DNA of 64,000 nucleotides from Paenibacillus ginsengarvi (GCF_003626695.1 NZ_RBAH01000011.1:176341-240340); one strand, 5' to 3'. Shown: positions 8,711 through 18,203, counted from the stretch's first letter. The notes: generated from the letters alone by a model not told the origin. Numbers and translations are program-made.

Positions 8711-9970
8711 TTAACGCCTTTTGCCTTGCGAAGCGCGCTCGATCGGCACCTTACCCGTACCCCCGCAAACGCCACATACCGCAAACATCGAATCGTCCAA
8801 GCTTTCGCGCGCCTTCTTGCGCGTGATCTCCATAAGCCCGAGCTTCGTCCAGCCGACGGCGAACGTTTTCGTCCGGTCTTTCCGGAACTCCTGCTCCAGC
8901 AGGGCGGCGATATCGGCGCGATGCTTGTCCGAGGTCATATCGATGAAATCCACAAGCACGATGCCTCCGATATCCCTCAGCCGCAGCAAACGGGCGATTT
9001 CCGCCGCCGCCTCGGCATTGGTCGTAAACACCGTCGCTTCGGGATCGTCCGTTCCGGTAAACTTGCCGGTATTGACGTCGATCACCGTGAGCGCCTCCGT
9101 CCGGTCAAGGACGAGATAGCCGCCGCTCTTGAGCCATACCTTACGCTTCATCGCCCGCTCCAGTTGTTCCTTGACCGGGTAGGCGACAAAAACGGGCTCG
9201 CGTTTTTTGTAAATATGGATGCGCTGGGCCAGTTCCTCGGACATCTCGCGTACGCGGCGTCCAAGCGCCTCCCCCCGCACCGGGTCGTCGATAATCAGCT
9301 CGTCTACGTAATCGTTAAACGCGTCGCGGACGACGCGATCAAGCACGCCCGGCTCCCGGTACAGCAGCAGCGGAGCCTCTGACGTTTCCGCCAGCCGCAG
9401 CACATCTTCCCAGTCGCCTCTCATGACGCCGAGATCCCGCTCCAGCGCCACCAGCGTCTCATGCTCGGCAACCGTACGGATAATAAGACCTTCGCCCGGC
9501 CTGCGCAGCTGCTCGGCAACATCCTTCAGCCGCGAGCGCTCCTGCTCCGAGCTGATTTTGCGCGATACGCCGACGTAATCGGCATTCGGCATATAAACGA
9601 TCCATCTTCCCGGCAGCGAAAAATGGGTCGTGATTCTTGCCCCTTTCGTGCCGAGCGGTTCCTTGATCACTTGAACGAGCAGCTTCTGCCCCGGCTGAAT
9701 CAGCTCCGAAATCGACGGCTTGACCAATGGAATTTTGTCCAAATGGGCCGGAAGCAAATCATCGATATACAAAAACGCATTTTTATCCAGCCCGATATCG
9801 ACGAAAGCGGCCTGCATGCCCGGAAGCACATTAACAACTTTTCCGATATACACACTGCCTACAAGCTGCTTGTCGACCGGGCGCTCGGCATAAAACTCGG
9901 TCAGCACCCGCTCTTCCAGAAGCGCCACCTGCGTCAGCGTATCCCGGCAATGCACGACAATCTGTTTCAA
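8711..9970 (-). CDS. rng: Ribonuclease E/G family endoribonuclease
   Basis: Endoribonuclease of the Rne/Rng family, which cuts single-stranded AU-rich RNA in rRNA maturation and mRNA decay. The S1-type RNA-binding part is at residues 35-110 (VGSVYIGKVVNVLPGMQAAF), followed by the 5'-sensor and DNase I-like regions. The two metal-binding aspartates lie in VIDVNTGKF and VLVDFIDM. A CGVCGGTG motif near the C terminus resembles the zinc-link. At 419 residues it is the short RNase G form. The start is TTG at 9968-9970 after GAGGTGGTGACG. B. subtilis lacks this enzyme; Paenibacillus and Clostridia have it. Confidence 0.9.
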   Translation of the reverse strand: MKQIVVHCRDTLTQVALLEERVLTEFYAERPVDKQLVGSVYIGKVVNVLPGMQAAFVDIGLDKNAFLYIDDLLPAHLDKIPLVKPSISELIQPGQKLLVQVIKEPLGTKGARITTHFSLPGRWIVYMPNADYVGVSRKISSEQERSRLKDVAEQLRRPGEGLIIRTVAEHETLVALERDLGVMRGDWEDVLRLAETSEAPLLLYREPGVLDRVVRDAFNDYVDELIIDDPVRGEALGRRVREMSEELAQRIHIYKKREPVFVAYPVKEQLERAMKRKVWLKSGGYLVLDRTEALTVIDVNTGKFTGTDDPEATVFTTNAEAAAEIARLLRLRDIGGIVLVDFIDMTSDKHRADIAALLEQEFRKDRTKTFAVGWTKLGLMEITRKKARESLDDSMFAVCGVCGGTGKVPIERASQGKRR

Positions 9971-10009
9971 TGAAACGTCACCACCTCACCATAGAGCCAC
10001 ATAACCCTT

Positions 10010-10891
10010 CTATTCTAACACGAAAACGTCGGAAACGGCACTTCCGGGCCGGTTTAATTGGAAATAGGCGTACAGCAGCTTATGTTCCGGCAGCACGGCT
10101 TCGATACGGCCCCTATCGTTCAAAATGTAGACGAGATGGTATTTGTCTCTCATGAACAGGCGGACGATCTCGGCAATGGTGCGATACCGGTAAATGACGA
10201 TAGGCTGCGCCAGCGTCCCTCTATCTATTAGACGCTCCATAACCGGTTCCCGGTTCATTAAAAACCGGACAAACCGGAACGAGACATGCCGGTAACCGAA
10301 CCAGTTCGAATAGGCGAGGAACAGCGCTATGGCGAGCAGGTTGAGCTGGACGCCGCCGGAGCGGACCCCGGATAAGGCGGCCGCCGCCAGCAAAAGCGAG
10401 AGCAGCAGACTGACGAGGGCGCACAGCACAAGCGTCCGGTAATAAGGCAGCCAGCGGCCTATGAGCGCCTGCATCACCTTGCCTCCGTCAAGCGGCAATA
10501 TCGGCAGCAGATTAAACAGACCGATCATCGCGTTCGCTTTAATAAAATAGCCGCACCACTGCGAGTCCCACAGGCCGAGCTTGCCCATGATGACGGCAAA
10601 TAACGCCATCCAGGCGTTCTGCAGCGGTCCGGCGAGGGCGACGGCCGCCTCCTGAAACGAGCTGGACCTGCCGCGGTCATCCGTTTCGGCCACCCCTCCG
10701 AACGGCAGCAGCTCGATGCGGATAACGTTCCAGCCGAAGCTTTTGGCGCAGACGACATGGCCGAGCTCGTGAATAAGAACGATGGCGAACAGCGTAAGCA
10801 ACTCGGCGAAATAGCCGGTTGCGACCGCTAGCAGCATCAGCAGCGAGAAGAGCGGATGAAGACGGAACGTGATCCCGCGTATTTTAATCAA
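10010..10891 (-). CDS. spoIVFB: Stage IV sporulation intramembrane metalloprotease SpoIVFB
   Basis: Site-2-type M50 protease that cleaves pro-sigma-K in the outer forespore membrane. The zinc motif HELGH is at residues 41-45, and the third ligand region LPILPLDGG has its Asp near residue 135, matching B. subtilis spacing. Several hydrophobic segments precede a soluble CBS-like C-terminal region. Length is 293 residues. The start is TTG at 10889-10891, overlapping the end of spoIVFA by 8 bp, so translation is probably coupled. The pair is expected to be under sigma-E control, though I could not assign a promoter. Confidence 0.92.
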   Translation of the reverse strand: MIKIRGITFRLHPLFSLLMLLAVATGYFAELLTLFAIVLIHELGHVVCAKSFGWNVIRIELLPFGGVAETDDRGRSSSFQEAAVALAGPLQNAWMALFAVIMGKLGLWDSQWCGYFIKANAMIGLFNLLPILPLDGGKVMQALIGRWLPYYRTLVLCALVSLLLSLLLAAAALSGVRSGGVQLNLLAIALFLAYSNWFGYRHVSFRFVRFLMNREPVMERLIDRGTLAQPIVIYRYRTIAEIVRLFMRDKYHLVYILNDRGRIEAVLPEHKLLYAYFQLNRPGSAVSDVFVLE

Positions 10892-11807
10892 ACGGAATCA
10901 CTTCTTGCGGTTTCACATATTCGCCTTCTTTCTTGACGGCCACGTACAGCTTGCCCGCTCCGCCTGCGGCATCCGTCGTCACGCTGCCGATCGTTTCCCC
11001 TCCCTTGACCCAATCGTTCGTTTTCAGGCTCGTACCTTGCAGCCAGCCGTATATCGATTGCAGGCCCCCGCTGTGCTGAAGGACGACTGTCGTCCCTTTG
11101 TCCGCCGAATCGCTGACGGCAACCACTCGGCCCGTATCGATCGCCACGACCTTCGCTTCCGGTACCGTACGGAGCGTTATGCCCAGTTCGCCGTCCGATA
11201 ACTTCTCGACGATTTTACCGTGTACGGGGGTGTACATGCCTTTCAGCGACGAGGAGCTGACTTTTTGCGCTTCCGGGTCCCTTTTGCCGCCGAGCGCCGG
11301 TAAAATGGCGGGCAAGCCGCCGAACTTCCGTTCATACCAGGCCGCCATCCCGGAGAAATTGTATTCCTCCGTCAAGGCTGCCGTCACCCAGCGCTGACCC
11401 CGTTCGGCGAGCGGATGATCGACCTGGAACATCCCCCATATCCCGGCGAACAACACTGCGCTGATACCGAGCTTCGTCCACAAACTTCGTATACTCGGGG
11501 GCTTCCGCTCCCAGTTCCCGCCGCCGCCCGGTCCGCCCAGCGATCGCCATCGCTGGCTCTCCTGCCGTTTCCACGCCCATTCGGGGTCGTCCTCCTCGCG
11601 ATAAGCGAGTAGCCGCTGCTCGGACGCTTGCCTCCGGAACGGGGTACCCTCCTCCGCGGATTCGTAGCTCACCGGAGCTCGTTCCATCTCCCGGCTTCCT
11701 TGGCCGTCTGCTCTATTGCCGCCGCCAAACCGTTCTTCTTGTCCGGTTGTGACGATTTGCTTCATTCGGTCCATCCGCCGCCTGCGGACGTTCGACTTGA
11801 CTTCCAT
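10884..11807 (-). CDS. spoIVFA: SpoIVFA-like M23-fold regulator of SpoIVFB
   Basis: Holds SpoIVFB inactive until the SpoIVB signal arrives. The 307-residue protein has a charged N-terminal half, one membrane segment (LGISAVLFAGIWGMF, around residue 105) and a C-terminal LytM/M23-like domain (VVLQHSGGLQSIYGWLQG). The catalytic HxH of active M23 enzymes is replaced: the usual YAHL reads YGWL. The domain is therefore probably a non-enzymatic regulator, as known for SpoIVFA. The ATG at 11805-11807 follows GAGGGGG. It partners the overlapping spoIVFB gene. Confidence 0.85.
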   Translation of the reverse strand: MEVKSNVRRRRMDRMKQIVTTGQEERFGGGNRADGQGSREMERAPVSYESAEEGTPFRRQASEQRLLAYREEDDPEWAWKRQESQRWRSLGGPGGGGNWERKPPSIRSLWTKLGISAVLFAGIWGMFQVDHPLAERGQRWVTAALTEEYNFSGMAAWYERKFGGLPAILPALGGKRDPEAQKVSSSSLKGMYTPVHGKIVEKLSDGELGITLRTVPEAKVVAIDTGRVVAVSDSADKGTTVVLQHSGGLQSIYGWLQGTSLKTNDWVKGGETIGSVTTDAAGGAGKLYVAVKKEGEYVKPQEVIPFD

Positions 11808-11940
11808 GAGCGGTTCCCCCTCATTCGCCGCGCTCACCCGGAGCGGGTGCAGACAGGCTTCTCCCTACATCCTATGAGCCGAGGACAAGGGGTAGAACCG
11901 GACGGGGAAGGCGCATACTTGCTGCCCGCCGGACATGCGA

Positions 11941-11981
11941 AATAGCCTAACCCGGCTCGCAAGGGAGGGGATTAGGCTATT
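11941..11981. terminator. Hairpin terminator downstream of the rodA-like gene
   Basis: AATAGCCTAAnCCC pairs with GGGnTTAGGCTATT. It lies between the SEDS gene (ends 12018) and spoIVFA (starts 11807). The T-tract is short, so it may only attenuate. Confidence 0.55.
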
Positions 11982-12017
11982 GTGCAGGTACAGATTCGAG
12001 TGCAGGGGCGACCGGAA

Positions 12018-13172
12018 TCAATACAGCGACTTCTGCTCCTGATGCACATGAATGCTCAGCACCACGCCGATCGCCATCATATTGATGAGTAGCGAGGAGC
12101 CGCCGTAGCTGACGAAGGGCAGCGTAATGCCGGTTAGCGGCATAATGCCGATCATCATGCCGATATTCTCGAACACCTGGAAGACGTACATGGAGACGAT
12201 ACCGATTATGATAAAGGCCCCCGTCCGGTTCATGCTCTGGATCGAAATGTAGATCATCCGGTAAATGAGCAGGAAATACAGCAGCAGCAGCACGGAAGAC
12301 CCGACGAAACCGAACTCCTCGCCGATGACGACGAAGATCGAATCCGAATACGGAAGCGGGATGAAGCCTTGCTGCACCGAGCTGCCGTTCAGGTACGTCT
12401 CCCCGGTCAGCCCGCCGGAGCCGATCGCCCGCATCGAATTGTGCACCTGGTATTTGGCGTCGGCCGACGCCGCATCCGGATCGATAAACGTATGAATCCG
12501 GTTTATGCGATGCACCCATTCGCCCATGTCGTTTTCCTTCAGATACTGCACGACCGGATCGTAGTAAATTTGGAACAAGTAAAAAAACAAGGCGATAAAG
12601 CCGCCGATCAGCGCTGTTCCGATCAGCACATGCGTGTACTTGATGTTCCCGATCCAATACATCACGATCAGCACAACCAAAAAAATGATCGCATTGCCCA
12701 GGTCCGGCTGAATCACGATCAAACCAACCGGCAGCGCCACCATAAGCCCGATCGGGACGACCTCCTGCCAGAATCGCAGCGGCTCGCCGCCGCGCCTGCC
12801 GATAAACATCGCAATCGCAATGATGGTCAGCAGTTTGACCAGCTCGGCCGGCTGGAAATTAAAGCCGAACGGGAGCAAAAACCAGCTTTTGGCCGAATTT
12901 TTCTCCGCCCCAAACAAATAAACCGCTATGAGCAGCACGATCCCGAACGCATACAAGTACCAGCCTGCCCTTACGAGAAGCCGGTAATCGAACAGCATCG
13001 CGGCAAAAAGGACGACAAAGCCGATCGCGTAGTTGATGACGTTCTTGATATCCGTCCCTTGGAAATACGGGTCGTTAGCCGTAGCGCTATGGACGACGAG
13101 CGTGCTTATCCCCATAAACAACGCCATCAAAATGACGATCGACCAATCCGTTCGTTTCAGTTTGTCCAGCAA
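12018..13172 (-). CDS. rodA: SEDS-family peptidoglycan glycosyltransferase (RodA/FtsW/SpoVE type)
   Basis: Multi-pass membrane glycosyltransferase that polymerises lipid II with a partner class B PBP. The 384-residue protein has about ten hydrophobic segments. Family motifs seen are SAKSWFLLPFGFNFQPAELVKL near residue 95, IQPDLGNAI near residue 155, IGSGGLTGETYLNGS in the large loop and MPLTGITLPFVSYGGSS near the C terminus. The TTG start at 13170-13172 lies 8 bp after minD with AGGATGAGAAG upstream. Its place beside mreBCD and minCD supports a RodA-like elongation role. B. subtilis has no SEDS gene here, so FtsW or SpoVE identity cannot be excluded. Confidence 0.85.
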   Translation of the reverse strand: MLDKLKRTDWSIVILMALFMGISTLVVHSATANDPYFQGTDIKNVINYAIGFVVLFAAMLFDYRLLVRAGWYLYAFGIVLLIAVYLFGAEKNSAKSWFLLPFGFNFQPAELVKLLTIIAIAMFIGRRGGEPLRFWQEVVPIGLMVALPVGLIVIQPDLGNAIIFLVVLIVMYWIGNIKYTHVLIGTALIGGFIALFFYLFQIYYDPVVQYLKENDMGEWVHRINRIHTFIDPDAASADAKYQVHNSMRAIGSGGLTGETYLNGSSVQQGFIPLPYSDSIFVVIGEEFGFVGSSVLLLLYFLLIYRMIYISIQSMNRTGAFIIIGIVSMYVFQVFENIGMMIGIMPLTGITLPFVSYGGSSLLINMMAIGVVLSIHVHQEQKSLY

Positions 13173-13179
13173 CTTCTTC

Positions 13180-13974
13180 TCATCCTATTCCGAAGAGCTT
13201 CTTCACTTTATGCATCACGCCCGTTTTCTCTTCCAGCGGCATAAGCGGCACCGTGTCGCCCAAAATGCGGCGGGCAATGTTCCGGTAAGCGATCGCCGCC
13301 CTCGCCTTCGGGTTCATCACGGTAGGCTCCCCGCTGTTCGCCGCCTTGAGGACCGCTTCATCGTCCGGCACGATGCCGAGCAGATCGATCGCCAGCACGG
13401 AGCAAACCTCGTCGATATCGAGCATTTCGCCCTTCTTCATCATCGTCGCTTTCACGCGATTAATAATCAACTTCGGGCCGTGCACCTTCTCCTGCTCGAG
13501 CAGCCCGATGATCCGGTCCGCATCGCGGACCGCGGCAAGCTCCGGCGTCGTCACGACGATCGCTTTATCCGCGCCGGCTACCGCATTTTTGAACCCTTGC
13601 TCGATGCCCGCCGGGCAGTCGATAATGACATAATCGTTTTCTTTCTTCAGCTCCAGCACCATATCGCGCACCGCTTCGGGCGTGACGGAATGCTTATCCT
13701 TCGTCTGGGCAGCCGGCAGCATATACAGCTCGTCGAACCGTTTATCCTTGATAAGCGCCTGCTGCAAGCGGCAGCGGCCTTCGGCTACGTCGACAAGATC
13801 ATAGATGATCCGGTTTTCGAGTCCCATGACAACATCCAGATTGCGGAGGCCTATATCGGTATCGACCATGCATACTTTTTTCCCAAGCAGCGCCAGCGCT
13901 GTACCGAGATTGGCCGAGGTCGTCGTTTTACCGACGCCCCCTTTGCCGGAAGTAATGACGATTGCCTCTCCCAT
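13180..13974 (-). CDS. minD: Septum site-determining ATPase MinD
   Basis: Membrane-cycling ParA-like ATPase that positions the division septum with MinC. The deviant Walker A motif GKGGVGKTT is at residues 9-17, DTDIGLRNLDVVMG follows near residue 40, and the C terminus ends in an amphipathic membrane-targeting helix (VMHKVKKLFG). Length is 264 residues. The ATG at 13972-13974 is preceded by AAGGAGATGATTCGC. It lies 14 bp after minC in the same operon. Confidence 0.97.
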   Translation of the reverse strand: MGEAIVITSGKGGVGKTTTSANLGTALALLGKKVCMVDTDIGLRNLDVVMGLENRIIYDLVDVAEGRCRLQQALIKDKRFDELYMLPAAQTKDKHSVTPEAVRDMVLELKKENDYVIIDCPAGIEQGFKNAVAGADKAIVVTTPELAAVRDADRIIGLLEQEKVHGPKLIINRVKATMMKKGEMLDIDEVCSVLAIDLLGIVPDDEAVLKAANSGEPTVMNPKARAAIAYRNIARRILGDTVPLMPLEEKTGVMHKVKKLFGIG

Positions 13975-13988
13975 GCGAATCATCTCCT

Positions 13989-14657
13989 TTACGTGCCGCC
14001 AAACGGATGGTCCGGCCGCAGCCGGTGAAGCTGGTTGATTTTGTCGATCTCCATGCTGCCATCCCGTATGTAGGCAAACTCCATTGTTGCATCCTCGAAC
14101 CCCCACTCATCCGGGGGGCGGCTTATAATATCGGCGATCCGCAGCTGCGTCGGGCGTAAGTACGAGGCTGCGATCAGCGCTCGCTCGTTGCCGGCATAAC
14201 CCGCATGCGCCATTCCCCTGAGCGCGCCGAGCACAAATATATCTCCGGTACACAGCAGCGATCCGCCGGGATTGACATCCCCAAGAAACAGCATATGCCC
14301 TTGATGGCTTACCGTCTGGCCGGAGCGGACGATTCCTTTGAAAACCGTAATCCGCTCCTCGCTTGCCGCCTCCGCCTCGCCGGCATGATCCGACTCGATG
14401 CTGTGCACGAGCAAATTGCCTTTACGGCTGATCATTTCCTTCAGAGCTTCCTTTTCCTCGTCGCTAGGCGTCCGTTTCCCCAGGCGGATCTGCACGCGTA
14501 CGACCGGTCCCGTGAGGATGCTCCGATGCGAATGATCGAGCTTGTGTTCCAGCTCCTGCAATATTTCGTCAAACGGACGCGTTTCGTCGATGACGAAAAC
14601 AAGTCCTTCCTTGACCCCTTTGATCGTAATGAGATGTTTCGTTTCCGACATCGGCAT
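13989..14657 (-). CDS. minC: Septum site-determining protein MinC
   Basis: Inhibits FtsZ polymerisation away from midcell when bound to MinD. The N-terminal FtsZ-binding domain spans residues 1-105. The C-terminal beta-helix has the MinC signature GDVNPGGSLLCTGDIFVLGALRGMAHAG (split here for length: GDVNPGGS, then GDIFVLGALRG). Length is 222 residues. Two start codons are possible, ATG at 14657 or at 14651, both behind AGGAGG. It sits between mreD and minD, as in B. subtilis. Confidence 0.93.
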   Translation of the reverse strand: MPMSETKHLITIKGVKEGLVFVIDETRPFDEILQELEHKLDHSHRSILTGPVVRVQIRLGKRTPSDEEKEALKEMISRKGNLLVHSIESDHAGEAEAASEERITVFKGIVRSGQTVSHQGHMLFLGDVNPGGSLLCTGDIFVLGALRGMAHAGYAGNERALIAASYLRPTQLRIADIISRPPDEWGFEDATMEFAYIRDGSMEIDKINQLHRLRPDHPFGGT

Positions 14658-14720
14658 AAATCCTCCTACTAACCAATTCTCCGGAACCGGTCCGATCTCC
14701 TGCCGACTAACGCCGGGGTC

Positions 14721-15251
14721 TTATTTCTCTTCGGACTCCCGATCCACATTCACAAACTCGACCAGCCTGCGCATCGGTATGTACAGCAGAAGCGCAACTA
14801 GTCCGTTGATTAGCAAGCTAGGCAATATTTGATGCAGAAACGTCCACTGATAATCGAGATGAACGACGCGCAGAAACACGAGATAAATGCCGTAAACAAG
14901 CGAATCGTAAGCGAAAGAACCAAGCATGGCCGCAATCAGGCCGATTACGACGCCGCTGGCGGACGAGCGGAACACCAGGCCGAACACGTACCCGACAAGC
15001 CCCATGCTGAACGAATAAACGCCAAGAGCGTGTCCGTAATAAATGAAGTCCTGCAGCAGGCCGAATCCGAGCCCGTAGGCAAGCCCCTGGTGGCGGCCTT
15101 GGAACAAGGAAATGAGCAGGACGCCGACGAACAACGGATGCGGGGTTACCATCACGCTGGATTGCCACGAAGCCGGCAGCACCCACTGGACGATCGTCCC
15201 CTCTACTAGAAACAGAACGAACAAGGCGACAAAAAGCAAATATCGGCGCAT
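14721..15251 (-). CDS. mreD: Rod shape-determining membrane protein MreD
   Basis: Small integral membrane component of the elongasome, linking MreB and MreC to wall synthesis. The 176-residue sequence has five or six hydrophobic segments and the loosely conserved GLLQDFIYYGHALGVYSFSM segment around residue 65. The ATG at 15249-15251 follows GAGGTGACC and begins 8 bp after mreC. Position between mreC and minC is the main support, as MreD sequences are poorly conserved. Confidence 0.9.
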   Translation of the reverse strand: MRRYLLFVALFVLFLVEGTIVQWVLPASWQSSVMVTPHPLFVGVLLISLFQGRHQGLAYGLGFGLLQDFIYYGHALGVYSFSMGLVGYVFGLVFRSSASGVVIGLIAAMLGSFAYDSLVYGIYLVFLRVVHLDYQWTFLHQILPSLLINGLVALLLYIPMRRLVEFVNVDRESEEK

Positions 15252-15259
15252 AGGTCACC

Positions 15260-16117
15260 TCACAACTCGGGTACTTCGACGACGAACACTTCGCGCAGAT
15301 GGTTAAAGGAGGCAAATGGCTTGATAAGGGCTGTATGCGTAATGCCGAAATCCCCCTCGTCCCGCGAAACGACCTGGCCGATCTCGATGCCGCGCGGAAA
15401 TAGCTGGCCCATCATCCCGGAGGTGACGACAACGTCGCCCGGCACGAGATGATCTGTTTTTGGAATTTTATTCATGATGAGCATTTCCTTTTTCCTGTCG
15501 TAACCTTCCAGAATGCCGAACGAATCGTTTTCCTTTCCTTTGATCGTAACGGCAATTGCCTTCGCGTTGCTCGAATCGAGATCGGTAATCAGCTGGACGT
15601 TCGAGTAAAACGGCGATACGGAATCGATGCGGCCGATCAGTCCTTCGACGGACATGACGGCCATATTCGGCTTGATGCCGTCCTTTTCGCCGAGATTGAT
15701 CACGATCGTGCTGTTGAACGGGTCCGGGCTCGAAGCGTACACCTCGGCGATCCGGTACCTGTACTTGTTAGCCTGCTGCTGCCGCTCGGTAAAGCCCAGC
15801 ATATCCTTGAGCCGCTTGTTCTGCGCCTCCAGATCGTTCAGCCTTGCCGTATCTTTCGCGTAACGCGTAAGCGTCGTTTTGAGCTGGCGATTCTCCTCAT
15901 AAAGCACGGAGATGCGACGAATATCTTCAAAAAAGCCCGCTATAGAGCGGGCGGGTTTACTCAGCCAACCTTGCATCCAGGTGACGGTATCCTTCAAGAA
16001 CCCTTCCGGGGGGGTCATCGGCCCGCGGCCTCCGAACGTAAAGCCCATCAGAGCGACGAAAACGATGACGCCCGCCATCAGTATAATCAATCTTTTATTC
16101 CCGAGCCATTTGAACAA
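15260..16117 (-). CDS. mreC: Rod shape-determining protein MreC
   Basis: Bitopic membrane protein that connects cytoplasmic MreB to wall synthases. A single N-terminal membrane segment (LIILMAGVIVFVALMG) is followed by a coiled coil (YEENRQLKTTLTRYAKDTARL) and the beta-rich MreC domain with VINLGEKDGIKPNMAV. The start taken is TTG at 16115-16117 because AAGGTG lies 7 bp upstream, giving 285 residues; a longer reading to 16147 lacks a ribosome site. It lies between mreB and mreD. Confidence 0.93.
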   Translation of the reverse strand: MFKWLGNKRLIILMAGVIVFVALMGFTFGGRGPMTPPEGFLKDTVTWMQGWLSKPARSIAGFFEDIRRISVLYEENRQLKTTLTRYAKDTARLNDLEAQNKRLKDMLGFTERQQQANKYRYRIAEVYASSPDPFNSTIVINLGEKDGIKPNMAVMSVEGLIGRIDSVSPFYSNVQLITDLDSSNAKAIAVTIKGKENDSFGILEGYDRKKEMLIMNKIPKTDHLVPGDVVVTSGMMGQLFPRGIEIGQVVSRDEGDFGITHTALIKPFASFNHLREVFVVEVPEL

Positions 16118-16224
16118 AAGCAAACACCTTCCAGCGGCTTGTCGCAAGAAGCGGCCGCGAATTGTCTTCCTTCACGAGCAGCGCAAAGCGTGCTGCCCTA
16201 GCAGCGGCAAAGCTCGGCCGCCTA

Positions 16225-17262
16225 TTAACGCTTCGCCTTTCCTGCTCCAGACGATCTGGTCGATTTGAACAAATGAATATTGTCGAGAGCTCGTCCGGTT
16301 CCGATCGCCACACAGTCGAGCGGATGGTCGGCAACGAGCACCGGCATGCCGGTTTCACGGGCCAGCAGCTTGTCCAGATTGCGCAGCAGGGCGCCTCCTC
16401 CGGTCAGCACGATGCCGCGGTCCATAACATCCGCAGCGAGCTCCGGCGGGCATTTCTCGAGCGTAGCTTTTACGGCGTCGACAATGTTGTTGACCGTGTC
16501 CGTAAGCGCCTCGGTAATTTCATCTGACGTTACCGACATCGTCTTCGGCAAGCCGGTAACGAGGTCGCGGCCGCGGATTTCGATCGTTTCCGGCACTTCC
16601 AGCGGCAGCGCCGAGCCGATTTCCAGCTTGAGCTGCTCGGAAGTGCGTTCGCCGATCATCAGGTTGTACATCTTTTTGATATACTGCATGATCGCTTCAT
16701 CCATCTCGTCGCCGGCGACGCGAATCGACTTGAACGTCACGATGCCGCCCAGCGAGATCACGGCGATCTCCGTCGTCCCCCCGCCGATGTCGACGACCAT
16801 GCTCCCCGTCGGTTCCCATACGGGCAGATCGGCCCCGATCGCGGCTGCGAACGGCTCCTCGATCGTATAAGCCTCGCGGGCGCCGGCCTGCTTCGTGGCA
16901 TCCTCCACCGCGCGTTTCTCGACGGCGGTTATACCTGAAGGCACGCATACCATCACGTTCGGACGGCGCGGGAACAACACGCGCTGCTTTTGCGCCTGGC
17001 GCAAAAAGTAATTGATCATCGTCGCCGTCGTTTCAAAGTCGGCGATAACCCCGTCCTTCATGGGGCGAACCGCGCGAATATTGCCCGGCGTACGGCCGAT
17101 CATTTTTTTAGCGGCGTCACCGACCGCTTCGATCGTTTTTGTATCGGTACGCAGAGCGACCACGGATGGCTCTCTGACCACAATTCCTTTGCCCTTGACA
17201 TACACGAGCGTATTCGCCGTGCCCAAATCAATACCCAGATCCTTCGAAAAACTACCTAACAT
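16225..17262 (-). CDS. mreB: Rod shape-determining actin-like protein MreB
   Basis: Actin-fold ATPase forming membrane-bound filaments that orient peptidoglycan insertion. Phosphate-1 motif [15 protein letters not shown] lies near residue 11, phosphate-2 [18 protein letters not shown] near residue 155, and the adenosine motif [13 protein letters not shown] near residue 285. Length is 345 residues. The ATG at 17260-17262 has GGAGAA 12 bp upstream. Location directly upstream of mreC identifies it as MreB rather than the paralogues Mbl or MreBH. Confidence 0.96.
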   Translation of the reverse strand: MLGSFSKDLGIDLGTANTLVYVKGKGIVVREPSVVALRTDTKTIEAVGDAAKKMIGRTPGNIRAVRPMKDGVIADFETTATMINYFLRQAQKQRVLFPRRPNVMVCVPSGITAVEKRAVEDATKQAGAREAYTIEEPFAAAIGADLPVWEPTGSMVVDIGGGTTEIAVISLGGIVTFKSIRVAGDEMDEAIMQYIKKMYNLMIGERTSEQLKLEIGSALPLEVPETIEIRGRDLVTGLPKTMSVTSDEITEALTDTVNNIVDAVKATLEKCPPELAADVMDRGIVLTGGGALLRNLDKLLARETGMPVLVADHPLDCVAIGTGRALDNIHLFKSTRSSGAGKAKR

Positions 17263-17385
17263 AAATGTTGTGTTCTCCTTTCATGAGGCAGGCTTCGCTC
17301 GAAGCCATGTCGGTGAGGCGGCAAACGTGCAGGGGAAGACCGCTGAAGCTTCGCGCGGAAGTCCGGTCTGTAAGTCCGTCAGTTC

Positions 17386-17415
17386 ATTATATTACATTAG
17401 CCCTAGTTCCTTCAA
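17386..17415 (-). promoter_or_regulatory. Promoter of mreBCD, inside the 3' end of radC
   Basis: TTGAAG and TATAAT on the minus strand, 18 bp apart, overlapping the last codons of radC. It leaves an mreB leader of about 115 nt. Confidence 0.65.
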
Positions 17416-18093
17416 ACTGACATTCTTCGTATCGCCGACGATGACATGATCCAGCACGTCAATCCCGATCACTTGTCCCGCTTCGACCAGCCTTCGCGTA
17501 ATTTCGATATCTTCCGGACTCGGCGTCGGATCGCCGCTCGGGTGATTGTGCACACAAATAATGGAGGCGCTGCTCCGCTTGATAGCCGCAAGGAACACCT
17601 CGCGCGGATGAACGATCGACGCATTCAGGCTGCCGATCGACAGCGTCTCCTGTCCGATGACATGATTTTTCGTATTCAGAAATAAACAGACAAAATGCTC
17701 CTTCTGCAAATACCGGAGCTCTTCCGATACTAGCAGCGAAACGTCGTGAGGGGAGCGAATCGTGACCGTCTCCGGCTGCGTCGTGCGAACCATCCGGCGT
17801 CCGAGCTCGATGCCGGCCTGAATTTGCAGCGCTTTGGCATGACCAATGCCCTTGATCGCGGTCAGCTGTTCCGTATTCATCTGCGTAAGCTGGCGCAGTC
17901 CTCCCGCCTCGATCAGCAGCCGCTGCGCCAGGGTGACGGCCGATTCCTTGATCGTTCCCGTCCGCAGCAAAATGGCAAGCAGCTCGGCGTTGCTGAGCGA
18001 GCCCGCACCCGACCGAAGCATCCGCTCGCGCGGCCTCTCCTCCGGCGGTACATCGCGCAGTGTATAAACGGAAGTTATGGAAGATTCCATCAT
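17392..18093 (-). CDS. radC: RadC family JAB/MPN-domain protein
   Basis: A 233-residue protein with an N-terminal helix-hairpin-helix-like region (LTAIKGIGHAKALQIQAGIELGRR) and a C-terminal JAB metalloprotease-like domain carrying HNHPSGDPTPSPED. The proposed DNA-repair role of RadC is not supported by later work, so its function is open. Start is ATG at 18093 or the adjacent ATG at 18090, both behind GAGGGG. It precedes mreB, as ysxA does in B. subtilis. Maf, normally adjacent, is displaced about 5 kb away. Confidence 0.92.
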   Translation of the reverse strand: MMESSITSVYTLRDVPPEERPRERMLRSGAGSLSNAELLAILLRTGTIKESAVTLAQRLLIEAGGLRQLTQMNTEQLTAIKGIGHAKALQIQAGIELGRRMVRTTQPETVTIRSPHDVSLLVSEELRYLQKEHFVCLFLNTKNHVIGQETLSIGSLNASIVHPREVFLAAIKRSSASIICVHNHPSGDPTPSPEDIEITRRLVEAGQVIGIDVLDHVIVGDTKNVSLKELGLM

Positions 18094-18135
18094 TTCCCCT
18101 CTTTCGACAAAAATGGGTTCGACAACTATTCTTCC

Positions 18136-18165
18136 ATTATACCATCACTGGCGATTGTATATGAA
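18136..18165 (-). promoter_or_regulatory. Promoter of radC
   Basis: Extended -10 TGG-TATAAT on the minus strand with TTCATA 18 bp upstream, about 40 bp before radC. Confidence 0.55.
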
Positions 18166-18203
18166 AGGGTTCGAAAAAAAATCGCGGAGTGCGTCCGCCG
18201 GGC

